This document shows positions 14,920 to 21,066 of a DNA stretch of 23,149 nt, one piece after another. Below the pieces are notes generated by a model. That model did no database searches and was not told the DNA's origin. It saw only the letters and a program-made list of their open reading frames with translations. The DNA lies in NCBI GenBank assembly GCA_016296985.1, contig JAEDHM010000005.1, forward strand, positions 1-23,149, read 5' to 3'. Every line of letters begins with the position of its first letter. The first letter of the stretch is position 1. The stretch is from Clostridia bacterium. GTDB taxonomy: Bacteria; Bacillota; Clostridia; Christensenellales; CAG-1252. The position numbers were made by a program, and so were the translations under genes.

Positions 14920-15003
14920 CGGGGCGTTCGAGTCCCCTTAAGTATCTACGTAAAACAAAAACGACAAGCTTTGCTTGTCGTTTTGGTGCCGGAGGTGGGA
15001 CTC
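14920..15003. repeat. 84-bp direct repeat, copy 2 (3' end of tRNA-Leu and its terminator)
   Basis: Identical to 14732-14815 with a period of 188 bp. This copy is joined to the complete tRNA-Leu gene, so it is the functional one. Confidence 0.95.
14951..14984 (-). terminator. Terminator of the Gly-Cys-Leu tRNA operon
   Basis: A 12-bp perfect stem (AAAACGACAAGC / GCTTGTCGTTTT, loop AAA) begins at the last base of the CCA of tRNA-Leu and is followed by TGTTTT on the minus strand. Confidence 0.88.
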
Positions 15004-15069
15004 GAACCCACACGAAGTCGCCCTCGAGGGATTTTAAATCCCTTGCGTCTGCCATTCCGCCACTTCGGC
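14984..15069 (-). tRNA. tRNA-Leu (anticodon UAA), CCA encoded
   Basis: An 86-nt class II tRNA reading UUA/UUG. The 5' end is GCCGAAGTGGCGGAATGGCA, the anticodon arm AGGGA-TTTAAAA-TCCCT gives anticodon TAA, a long variable arm follows, the T arm is GTGGG-TTCGAGT-CCCAC, and the 3' end is CTCCGGC-A-CCA. The acceptor stem has one A-C mismatch at pair 5-68 (GCCGAAG against CTCCGGC). The other stems look sound. Last gene of the tRNA operon. Confidence 0.95.
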
Positions 15070-15074
15070 AAATT

Positions 15075-15148
15075 TGGAGGCACCACCCAGAATCGAACTG
15101 GGGATAAAGATTTTGCAGACCTCTGCCTTACCGCTTGGCTATGGTGCC
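15075..15148 (-). tRNA. tRNA-Cys (anticodon GCA), CCA encoded
   Basis: A 74-nt gene beginning GGCACCATAGCCAAGCGGTA, with anticodon loop CTGCAAA (anticodon GCA), T arm CCCAG-TTCGATT-CTGGG, acceptor 3' strand GGTGCC, then T and CCA. The discriminator U73 is the usual identity base for Cys. It lies 5 nt before tRNA-Leu in the transcript. Confidence 0.96.
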
Positions 15149-15150
15149 AC

Positions 15151-15170
15151 ATTGTACCCTTAGGTACAAT
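15151..15170. repeat. Perfect hairpin in the tRNA-Gly/tRNA-Cys spacer
   Basis: ATTGTACC and GGTACAAT form an 8-bp stem around a 4-nt loop, 2 nt before the start of tRNA-Cys in the transcript. It has no U tract, so it is more likely a processing structure than a terminator. Confidence 0.7.
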
Positions 15171-15187
15171 TAACGCCGATTTAGGTT

Positions 15188-15262
15188 TGGAGCGGGAGAC
15201 GGGATTCGGACCCGCGACATTTGCCTTGGCAAGGCAACGCTCTACCACTGAGCCACTCCCGC
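15188..15262 (-). tRNA. tRNA-Gly (anticodon GCC), CCA encoded
   Basis: A 75-nt gene beginning GCGGGAGTGGCTCAGTGGTA, with anticodon arm TTGCC-TTGCCAA-GGCAA (anticodon GCC), T arm CGGG-TCCGAAT-CCCG and 3' CTCCCGC-T-CCA. First gene of the Gly-Cys-Leu operon. Its leader and trailer carry a 9-nt complementary pair, ACGCCGATT and AATCGGCGT, that could clamp the precursor. Confidence 0.97.
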
Positions 15263-15286
15263 ATGTGCTTTAATCGGCGTGTAATT

Positions 15287-15315
15287 ACTATATCAAAAAG
15301 AAAAAGAATTTGCAA
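15287..15315 (-). promoter_or_regulatory. Sigma-A-type promoter for the tRNA operon
   Basis: TTGCAA at 15310-15315 and TATAGT at 15287-15292, 17 nt apart, on the minus strand. RNA would start about 18 nt before tRNA-Gly, just ahead of the leader half of the 9-nt inverted repeat. Confidence 0.8.
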
Positions 15316-15402
15316 GACTTTTTATGCACTTTTTTAAAAAATTTTCTAGCCGTCTTTTTCTTTAGTGTAAAAACAATATTTATTAGTTGTTGTAATTACA
15401 CT

Positions 15403-15418
15403 TGTTGAATATTCAACA
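15403..15418. repeat. 16-bp perfect palindrome just after fakA
   Basis: TGTTGAATATTCAACA, placed 2 nt beyond the fakA stop. No U tract follows on the minus strand, so it is not a standard terminator. A smaller palindrome TGTAATTACA lies at 15391-15400. The role is unknown; a protein-binding site or weak hairpin are both possible. Confidence 0.6.
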
Positions 15419-15420
15419 TA

Positions 15421-17049
15421 TTATTGAACTGCAATCTCGTAGAAATAGTGAGGTTGTCCCCCGTCGTATATCATAACGTCAAGGTCAGGATATCTTTCAG
15501 ATAAAACACCTTGAATATGAGCAACGTCTTCATCGGAAACGTTTTCACCATAGTAAAGAGTGATCAAACCGCTTTCTTCATTTACAAGTTGTGAAATAAG
15601 ATCAAGGGTTGTGTCCTCAACTGAACTTCCGGCATTGACGATTGCTTTACCATTGAGGCCGATTATATCACCCTCCCTAAGTTTTAATCCTGTTTCAGTA
15701 ACCGTCTTCCTTACTGCAGTTGTAACCTCTCCGCAAGTGAGAGTACTTGCCATTTCCATCATCATCTCAAGGTTTTCTTCACCAGATACCGAAGGATCAA
15801 AAGCAATAGCAGCGCTTATACCGCTTTGAACGTTGACGGTAGGAACAACTATACACTTGTTCTTCGTGAATTCTTTTGCTTGTTCGGCAGCAAGAATAAT
15901 ATTCTTGTTATTGGGCAAAACCAATACTACGTCAGCATTTACCTTATCAACGGCAGTCTTTATGTCGTCAACACTAGGATTCATGGTTTGACCGCCTTCA
16001 ATAACGTAATCCACGTTCAATTCCTTGAAAATCTTTGTAAAACCTTCACCGGCGCAAACTGCAACTATACCCAAAGGTTTGCGTTCTCTTGCCCTCTTTT
16101 CCATAAGGGCACGATATTGCTCAAGCATATTTTCGATTTTAACCTTTGTCAATTCACCAAGTTGAACTGCATATTGCAAAGCAAGACCGGGAGTATTTGT
16201 ATGTACGTGAACTTTTACCAAGTTTAAATCGCCGATTACAATAAGACTATCGCCAATTTTGGACAATTTATCCCTAAATTTATCAATATCAGCCAAAGTT
16301 GTCTTTGGATAAATGTTTGTAATAAAAAACTCGGTACAATAAGCAAAAGTAATATCCTCAAGTTCGTCGATTTCGGCTTCGATTTCTTGTTCCTTACCTT
16401 CTACTTGTTGAGTATTTTCCTCAATTATTTCCCCTTTAAGAATCTTTAAAAATCCTTTTAAGACGAAAATGAGTCCCATTCCTCCAGCATCAACTACTCC
16501 TGCTTTTTTCAAGACGGGTAACATATCGGGGGTTTGAGCCAAAATATTTTCACCAACCTCGATAATAGAAGTGAAAAATTTTATAAAATCGTTATTTCTA
16601 CCTGAAACGTAATTTGAAGATTGCTCGGCAATAACTCGAATTACAGTAAGTATTGTGCCTTCTTTAGGTTTCGCTACTGCACTGTAGGCAACGCGTGCGC
16701 CGTTTTGTAAAGCTTGAGAAAATTCTTTTATACTGAGATATTCTTTATTTAAAGCGCAATCACAAACGCCTTTAAAAATTTGTGATAAAATAACACCGCT
16801 GTTACCTCTTGCCCCTTTAAGGGAACCGTTGGTAATTGCTTGCGCCAATTGAGTCATATCAAAACCTTCACCCAAAGCAACCACCTCTTTGACTGCGTTT
16901 TGAATGGTCATTGACATATTCGTTCCGGTGTCACCATCAGGAACGGGAAAAACATTAAGGGAATCGACGTAGTCTCTATTTGCCGTCAGGTTTTTGGCAC
17001 CTCCAACAAACATATCTCTTAATGTGATTGCATCTATAACTTTCAACAT
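15421..17049 (-). CDS. fakA: Fatty acid kinase catalytic subunit FakA (DAK2-domain protein YloV)
   Basis: The 542-aa protein matches the YloV/FakA family. In Staphylococcus this subunit phosphorylates fatty acids held by FakB, feeding host or recycled fatty acids into phospholipid synthesis. The N-terminal DhaL-type kinase domain carries NVFPVPDGDTGTNM (32-45), with the metal-binding Asp residues, GARGNSGVILSQIF near 79-92 and DAGGMGLIFVLKG. Middle and C-terminal domains follow (HVHTNTPG, GQTMNPS, VLPNNKNI, YYGENV). AGGAG lies 8 nt before the ATG. It starts 17 nt after the Gls24 gene, the same pairing as yloU-yloV in Bacillus. No fakB (DegV-type) gene is in the window. Confidence 0.95.
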   Translation of the reverse strand: MLKVIDAITLRDMFVGGAKNLTANRDYVDSLNVFPVPDGDTGTNMSMTIQNAVKEVVALGEGFDMTQLAQAITNGSLKGARGNSGVILSQIFKGVCDCALNKEYLSIKEFSQALQNGARVAYSAVAKPKEGTILTVIRVIAEQSSNYVSGRNNDFIKFFTSIIEVGENILAQTPDMLPVLKKAGVVDAGGMGLIFVLKGFLKILKGEIIEENTQQVEGKEQEIEAEIDELEDITFAYCTEFFITNIYPKTTLADIDKFRDKLSKIGDSLIVIGDLNLVKVHVHTNTPGLALQYAVQLGELTKVKIENMLEQYRALMEKRARERKPLGIVAVCAGEGFTKIFKELNVDYVIEGGQTMNPSVDDIKTAVDKVNADVVLVLPNNKNIILAAEQAKEFTKNKCIVVPTVNVQSGISAAIAFDPSVSGEENLEMMMEMASTLTCGEVTTAVRKTVTETGLKLREGDIIGLNGKAIVNAGSSVEDTTLDLISQLVNEESGLITLYYGENVSDEDVAHIQGVLSERYPDLDVMIYDGGQPHYFYEIAVQ

Positions 17050-17066
17050 TTACGTTGCTCCTATAT

Positions 17067-17417
17067 CTAAACTCGAATACCAACCACGTAAACAACAACT
17101 TCTTTAACGCGCATGCCGGTAAAATATTCGACGCTGTAAGTAACGGTGCGTTTCAAAGATTCAACAACCGCTTGTTGAGCCACACCGCTTTTTAAGATAA
17201 CGAACAAATCAATAAAAATATTATGTTCGTCTGAAGTCATTCTAACGCCTTTGGTATTTGGGGTAGCGCGGAAAAGATGCGCAAGACTGTCTGTCAACCT
17301 GCGCGAAACCAAATCCACTACGCCATAACATTCAAGCGTAGCGTGGTTTGCAACCATCATAACTGCATCGTCGGAAACTGATATTTGTCCGAACTTGTTG
17401 CTTGTGGTTACCGCCAT
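17067..17417 (-). CDS. Asp23/Gls24-family envelope-stress protein (YloU-like)
   Basis: A 116-aa protein of the Asp23/Gls24 (DUF322) family: GQISVSDDAVMMVANHATLECYGV at the start and HNIFIDLFVILKSGV in the centre, ending in a beta-rich region (VKEVVVYVVGIRV). Members are membrane-associated or cytosolic proteins linked to cell-envelope stress; the biochemical role is not settled. AGGAGG lies 6 nt before the ATG and a good promoter is upstream. It forms a two-gene unit with fakA, which suggests a link to membrane lipid state. Confidence 0.93.
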   Translation of the reverse strand: MAVTTSNKFGQISVSDDAVMMVANHATLECYGVVDLVSRRLTDSLAHLFRATPNTKGVRMTSDEHNIFIDLFVILKSGVAQQAVVESLKRTVTYSVEYFTGMRVKEVVVYVVGIRV

Positions 17418-17441
17418 ATCTACCTCCTATAATATATAAAT

Positions 17442-17470
17442 ATAATACACTTACTTTATGAAATTTGCAA
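17442..17470 (-). promoter_or_regulatory. Sigma-A-type promoter for the Gls24-fakA unit
   Basis: TTGCAA at 17465-17470 and TATTAT at 17442-17447, 17 nt apart, on the minus strand. It diverges from the rpmB promoter, with about 70 bp between the two -35 boxes. Confidence 0.82.
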
Positions 17471-17540
17471 GTAAAATATTTATTTGATATCAAACACTAA
17501 GAAAATATACAAGATTTTAACAAATTATACCTTTAAACCC

Positions 17541-17569
17541 TTGCAATCCCAATTTTTTTGTGTTAAAAT
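17541..17569 (+). promoter_or_regulatory. Sigma-A-type promoter for rpmB
   Basis: TTGCAA at 17541-17546 and TAAAAT at 17564-17569, 17 nt apart, on the plus strand. The leader to the rpmB ATG is about 25 nt and contains AAGGAGG. Confidence 0.8.
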
Positions 17570-17600
17570 TTTACAGTCAAATCAGCAAGGAGGTATAATC

Positions 17601-17795
17601 ATGTCCAGAGTATGTAGTATTTGCGGAAAAGGCAAGATGAGTGGTAACACCGTAAGCCACAGTAACCGTAAGGCTCCCAAATTATGGAATGCCAACGTTC
17701 ATAAAGTTACGTTTGTAAATGCAGACGGTAAAGTTGAATCCGGCTATGTTTGCACTCGTTGTATGAAGAGTGGTAAAGCCCCTCGCAACGTTTAA
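17601..17795 (+). CDS. rpmB: 50S ribosomal protein L28
   Basis: Large-subunit protein; 64 aa is the normal length. The start at 17601 has AAGGAGG 7 nt upstream. A longer in-frame reading from 17484 is AT-rich, has no ribosome site and covers the promoter. The protein carries CSIC (Cys5, Cys8) and CTRC (Cys51, Cys54), so it is the zinc-ribbon (C+) form of L28; many Bacillota also have a Cys-less version used under zinc shortage. It is the only plus-strand gene in the window, flipped against its neighbours exactly as rpmB is between spoVM and yloU in Bacillus subtilis. Confidence 0.98.
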   Translation: MSRVCSICGKGKMSGNTVSHSNRKAPKLWNANVHKVTFVNADGKVESGYVCTRCMKSGKAPRNV

Positions 17796-17805
17796 TCAAA
17801 AACAT

Positions 17806-17836
17806 AAAAGCCTATCCAGTTGGATAGGCTTTTTCT
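17806..17836. terminator. Bidirectional terminator between rpmB and the thiN operon
   Basis: AAAAGCCTATCC / GGATAGGCTTTT with a 4-nt loop forms a 12-bp stem. On the plus strand it runs into TTTTTC (end of rpmB). On the minus strand it runs into TTTTATGTTTTTG (end of the fmt-to-thiN operon). It therefore serves two converging transcripts. Confidence 0.9.
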
Positions 17837-17843
17837 TATGTAA

Positions 17844-17921
17844 TTACAATCGACAAACCTTTTTTATAACCCTCAAAAAAACTTTTACGCATTCCGGCGG
17901 ATTAAAACAATAAAATTTCAA
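17844..17921 (-). CDS. Candidate SpoVM-like 25-aa peptide
   Basis: A 25-codon frame starts with TTG directly after the thiN stop and 5 nt after a perfect AAGGAGG (17927-17933), and ends with TAA just before the terminator. The peptide begins MKFY, has Pro at position 9, Arg at 17 and Arg at 24, and its second half alternates hydrophobic and basic residues (VKVFLRVIKKV), so it could form an amphipathic helix. B. subtilis SpoVM is 26 aa, begins MKFY, and has Pro9, Arg17 and Arg24. It marks the forespore surface by inserting an amphipathic helix and recruits SpoIVA. There too spoVM lies between thiN and the inverted rpmB. The rest of the sequence is unlike B. subtilis SpoVM (no KFLGG), the start is not ATG, and the Shine-Dalgarno is also thiN coding sequence, so this is an inference. 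Confidence 0.45.
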   Translation of the reverse strand: MKFYCFNPPECVKVFLRVIKKVCRL

Positions 17922-18524
17922 CTATACCTCCTTACGGAATATATGAAATAACAAACATTCTCCCCTTTTGACTTTTATAGATACTTCCTTTTTAGTCGCC
18001 ACGTTTGAAACTCCTTTAGTTTGACGTTTCGTAAGAGACAAATTTTTTATTTCATATTCCAAACCTTCTGATGACATTATATGAACTTCGTCCCCAAAAG
18101 GTACGATAGAAATAATATCACCAACCTCGGTTTTTAATGCAATTTTATCATCAATCAAATATCCGTCAAAGCCATCGCCCATGATTTTAGCTTTGGCTCC
18201 AAGTGAATTTGCAATTGCAAGAAGATTTAAGTTGTACAAAACGTGATCAATTCTACCTCCATAAACGCCGTAAATTGACAAATCGTCAAACCCATTTTCG
18301 ATTGCTAATCGAACGGCATACTCGCCATCAGTAAAATCTTTCCTTTGAGGAACTTGAAAATGTAAAACCCCTTGAGGAACTTCAGTTGAATCAAAATCAC
18401 CGACTACACAAAAAGGTTTCAATCTTTTTGATAGAAGATATTTATATCCCCCGTCTGCACAAAAAATATATTCTTCAGAAATTTCGCGGTTGAAATCGCA
18501 ATTTAGAACTATAGCAGCCTTCAT
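17922..18524 (-). CDS. thiN: Thiamine diphosphokinase
   Basis: Converts thiamine to thiamine diphosphate using ATP. The 200-aa protein has the family motifs CADGGYKYL near residues 22-30, VGDFDST near 41-47, RKDFTDGEYAV near 61-71, GGRIDHVLYNLNLL near 89-102, and a C-terminal beta domain with TKGVSN. Its ATG overlaps the rpe stop by 4 bp (ATGA), indicating coupled translation. Its last codons hold an AAGGAGG that could serve a small downstream frame. Confidence 0.96.
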   Translation of the reverse strand: MKAAIVLNCDFNREISEEYIFCADGGYKYLLSKRLKPFCVVGDFDSTEVPQGVLHFQVPQRKDFTDGEYAVRLAIENGFDDLSIYGVYGGRIDHVLYNLNLLAIANSLGAKAKIMGDGFDGYLIDDKIALKTEVGDIISIVPFGDEVHIMSSEGLEYEIKNLSLTKRQTKGVSNVATKKEVSIKVKRGECLLFHIFRKEV

Positions 18525-19165
18525 CTTTTAAGATTCTTAATAGTTTCAATAGGGTTTTTAGAATTATAAACAGCGCTACCGGCAACCAATACTTCAATTC
18601 CTGCATCCTTAATAGTTTGAGCGTTATCCTCATTTACGCCACCATCAAGCTCTAATTCAATATTATATCCGCCCTCTCTAACGATTTTAGAAAATTCTCT
18701 AATCTTATCTAAAACCTCGGGGATAAACTTTTGTCCACCAAAACCGGGGAAAACGCCCATAAAAACCACCATATCTAAAAGGTCAACGTAAGGCATAACT
18801 AGGGATAAATCCTTGTCAGGATTTACAACAAGACCGCATTTTTTTCCTAATTCTTTTATTTTCAACAAAGTGCCTTTTACGTCAGCGCAAGCTTCGGGAT
18901 GGAAAGTAATGATATCAGCGCCGGCTTTGACAAATCTTTCAACGTATTTTTCGGGATTTATTATCATTAAATGCACGTCAAATGGCAAACTGCAATAACT
19001 TCTTACAGCGGCAAGCGAAGGCATTCCTACCGTAATATTAGGTACAAAAACACCATCCATAACGTCAAAATGCAAATAATCGCCACCCCATTTTTCTGCA
19101 AGAGCAACTGATTCACCGAGTTTTGCATAATCGCCGGATAAAACCGAAGGCGCAACTTTAATCAT
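18521..19165 (-). CDS. rpe: Ribulose-phosphate 3-epimerase
   Basis: Interconverts ribulose 5-phosphate and xylulose 5-phosphate in the pentose phosphate pathway. A 214-aa TIM barrel with APSVLSGDYAKL at the start, the metal-site motifs HFDVMDGVFVPN near 32-43 and DVHLMI near 63-68, FMGVFPGFGGQKF near 134-146 (usually VNPGFGGQ; here F-P replaces N-P), and ELDGGVNEDNA near 170-180. AGGGAGA precedes the ATG. It begins 3 nt after rsgA and overlaps thiN. Confidence 0.98.
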   Translation of the reverse strand: MIKVAPSVLSGDYAKLGESVALAEKWGGDYLHFDVMDGVFVPNITVGMPSLAAVRSYCSLPFDVHLMIINPEKYVERFVKAGADIITFHPEACADVKGTLLKIKELGKKCGLVVNPDKDLSLVMPYVDLLDMVVFMGVFPGFGGQKFIPEVLDKIREFSKIVREGGYNIELELDGGVNEDNAQTIKDAGIEVLVAGSAVYNSKNPIETIKNLKR

Positions 19166-19168
19166 AAT

Positions 19169-20029
19169 CTATCTCCCTTTAAGTCTGTTTTCTTTAATTT
19201 CGTCGTATATAGCCAAATACCTTTTATATCGACCTTCATCCAAAAGTCCGCTTGAAACTGCTTCTTTCACCTTACATTCAGGCTCGTCTTTGTGGGCGCA
19301 CATATTATATTTGCATCTTCCAAGCTCTAAAAAATCAGGATAATATAAAGCCAAATCTCTTTCATCAATATCTTGCAAATCAAACAAGGAAAATCCACAA
19401 GTATCAACTGCATAAACGTCATCGAAAAGGTTGAAAATTTCAATATGCCTTGTGGTATTACGCCCCCTATCAATTTTTGATAAACCACCTACTTCTTGAC
19501 CTGCTTCGCAAAGACGATTTAAAAGAGATGATTTTCCTACCGCCGATTGACCGGCGAAACAAACCACACCTTTTAATTTTGAAATGAGTTGAGAAATGTT
19601 ATCCCCCGTTTCAGCGGAAACGTCAATGCAGTTACACAACTCACCATAAGTCTTCAACATATATTCATATTCACTTTTGCCCAAATCGTTTTTGTTATAA
19701 CACATCAAAACGTCAACGTTGCTTTTTGATGCGGAAATAAGAAGTTTGTCAACCAAAATCCAATCAGGTTCGGGTATTGGAGAAACGACGATAACCAGCA
19801 AATCTACGTTAGCAACGTAGGGTCGGATTAAAAGGTTTTTGCGTGGAAGAATGTCAAGGATATTCCAATTACCTCTCTCGGGGAAAATAGAAACGTTATC
19901 TCCAACAAAAAGTTTGTCGGAAAGTTTTATTTTTCCACGGGCAGTACAGGTGTAAACTTTTCCGTCGCAAAGGACTTTATATCGTCCGCCAACGCCTTTA
20001 ATAATTTTTCCAGTAAACAAATTTTTCAT
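19169..20029 (-). CDS. rsgA: Ribosome small-subunit-dependent GTPase RsgA
   Basis: Circularly permuted GTPase that acts late in 30S subunit maturation. With the start at 20029 it has 286 aa: OB fold, then G4 (NKND), G1 GQSAVGKSS near 160-168, G3 DTCGFS (usually DTPGF), and a C-terminal zinc finger with Cys239, Cys244, His246 and Cys252 (CKYNMCAH...C). The ATG shares one base with the rlmN stop (TGATG), indicating coupling. A TTG start at 20068 would add 13 residues of no family character. In B. subtilis the prpC-prkC phosphatase/kinase pair separates rlmN from rsgA; it is absent here. Confidence 0.97.
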   Translation of the reverse strand: MKNLFTGKIIKGVGGRYKVLCDGKVYTCTARGKIKLSDKLFVGDNVSIFPERGNWNILDILPRKNLLIRPYVANVDLLVIVVSPIPEPDWILVDKLLISASKSNVDVLMCYNKNDLGKSEYEYMLKTYGELCNCIDVSAETGDNISQLISKLKGVVCFAGQSAVGKSSLLNRLCEAGQEVGGLSKIDRGRNTTRHIEIFNLFDDVYAVDTCGFSLFDLQDIDERDLALYYPDFLELGRCKYNMCAHKDEPECKVKEAVSSGLLDEGRYKRYLAIYDEIKENRLKGR

Positions 20030-21066
20030 CAGTTTTCGCCTATATATTTCCTTCTCAATTGTCCGCAAGCGCCTTCAATATCATTGCCCATTGTTCTTCT
20101 AACCGTTGCCGAAACACCAAGTTTGTTCAAGTATTCACAAAATTTGTAAACCTCTTCACGCTTAATCCCCTTCAAGTTTCGCTCCTTTACGTAATTTAGC
20201 GGTATTAAATTAACGTGGGAAGAAAGTCCTTTCAAAATATGCGCGAGCCTATCAGCGCATTGAGTGCTATCATTGACTCCTTTGATCATAGCATATTCAA
20301 ATACGACACGACGACCCGTCTTTTTAAAATAGGTTTTCGCGCTATCTAACAACTCCTCAATCTTGTATGCCTTATTGACAGGCATAATTTTCTCCCTTGA
20401 TTCGTTGTCGGTTGCATGCAAGGAAATGGTAAGTGTAACTTGCAAATCTTCCTCGGCGAGTTGTAAAATTTTAGGAACAATTCCACATGTCGAAAGGGAA
20501 ACGTTTCTAAGACTAACGTTAAGCCCTTTTTCATAAGACACCAAACGCAAAAACTTGACGACGTTATCATAGTTATCCAAAGGTTCGCCACACCCCATAA
20601 GAACGATATTAGTAACCGCTCTTTTGTTCAAATTACCACCTTGATCACAGTTTGCCAAAATCACTTCGGACAAGATCTCTCCTGCTGAAAGGTTTCTTAC
20701 CAAGCCGTTTAGTCCCGATGCGCAAAAAGCGCAACCCATACGGCATCCTACTTGAGTGGATACGCAAAGCGTATTTCCGTACTTATAACGCATCAAAACA
20801 CCTTCAATGATATTGCCGTCAAAAAGTTCGAAAAGATATTTTACCGTGCCATCTTTTGAAACGAGTTTTTGGACTATTTTTGTATTCAGTCCGTCAAAAC
20901 CCTTATTTCTAAACTCTGAAACAAGACTTTTAGGTAAATTGGAAATCTCTTCAAGTCGCTTACCAGAATACAAGCCAAGATAAATCTGATCCGCGCGATA
21001 CTTTGGAACGGACATACTAACTAAAAGTTCTTGCAATTCGGTAAATGATAAATCTAAAAGGTTCAT
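20029..21066 (-). CDS. rlmN: Dual-specificity 23S rRNA/tRNA C2-adenine methyltransferase RlmN
   Basis: Radical-SAM enzyme that methylates C2 of A2503 in 23S rRNA and A37 in some tRNAs. I choose the ATG at 21066 (345 aa), which overlaps the rsmB stop as ATGA; the frame also has an upstream TTG at 21081. The iron-sulfur cluster motif CRMGCAFC (Cys108, Cys112, Cys115) is intact. VLMGCGEPLDN is the SAM-contact region, and the C-terminal GACGQLRRKY holds the conserved Cys334, the one methylated in the mechanism. Confidence 0.98.
   Translation of the reverse strand: MNLLDLSFTELQELLVSMSVPKYRADQIYLGLYSGKRLEEISNLPKSLVSEFRNKGFDGLNTKIVQKLVSKDGTVKYLFELFDGNIIEGVLMRYKYGNTLCVSTQVGCRMGCAFCASGLNGLVRNLSAGEILSEVILANCDQGGNLNKRAVTNIVLMGCGEPLDNYDNVVKFLRLVSYEKGLNVSLRNVSLSTCGIVPKILQLAEEDLQVTLTISLHATDNESREKIMPVNKAYKIEELLDSAKTYFKKTGRRVVFEYAMIKGVNDSTQCADRLAHILKGLSSHVNLIPLNYVKERNLKGIKREEVYKFCEYLNKLGVSATVRRTMGNDIEGACGQLRRKYIGEN

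Noticed and set aside
14732..15003. CRISPR array
   Set aside because: There are only two copies, the repeat is 84 bp, it contains a tRNA end and a terminator, and there are no cas genes.
14750..15273. Overlapping reading frames of about 100 aa on both strands across the tRNA block
   Set aside because: They are read through the tRNA genes and repeats; strings such as GAGGGTRTHTKSPSRDFKS are classic false proteins produced by tRNA genes.
17484..17600. Upstream extension of rpmB by 39 residues
   Set aside because: It spans the rpmB promoter and ribosome site and adds nothing found in L28 proteins.
17836..17892. 18-codon ATG frame beginning MRKSFFEG between thiN and rpmB
   Set aside because: It has no Shine-Dalgarno and runs into the terminator stem, while the overlapping TTG frame has a perfect ribosome site and resembles the gene expected at this position.
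20030..20068. Upstream TTG start for rsgA
   Set aside because: The extra 13 residues lie inside rlmN and do not resemble the RsgA N-terminus; the TGATG-coupled ATG is more likely.
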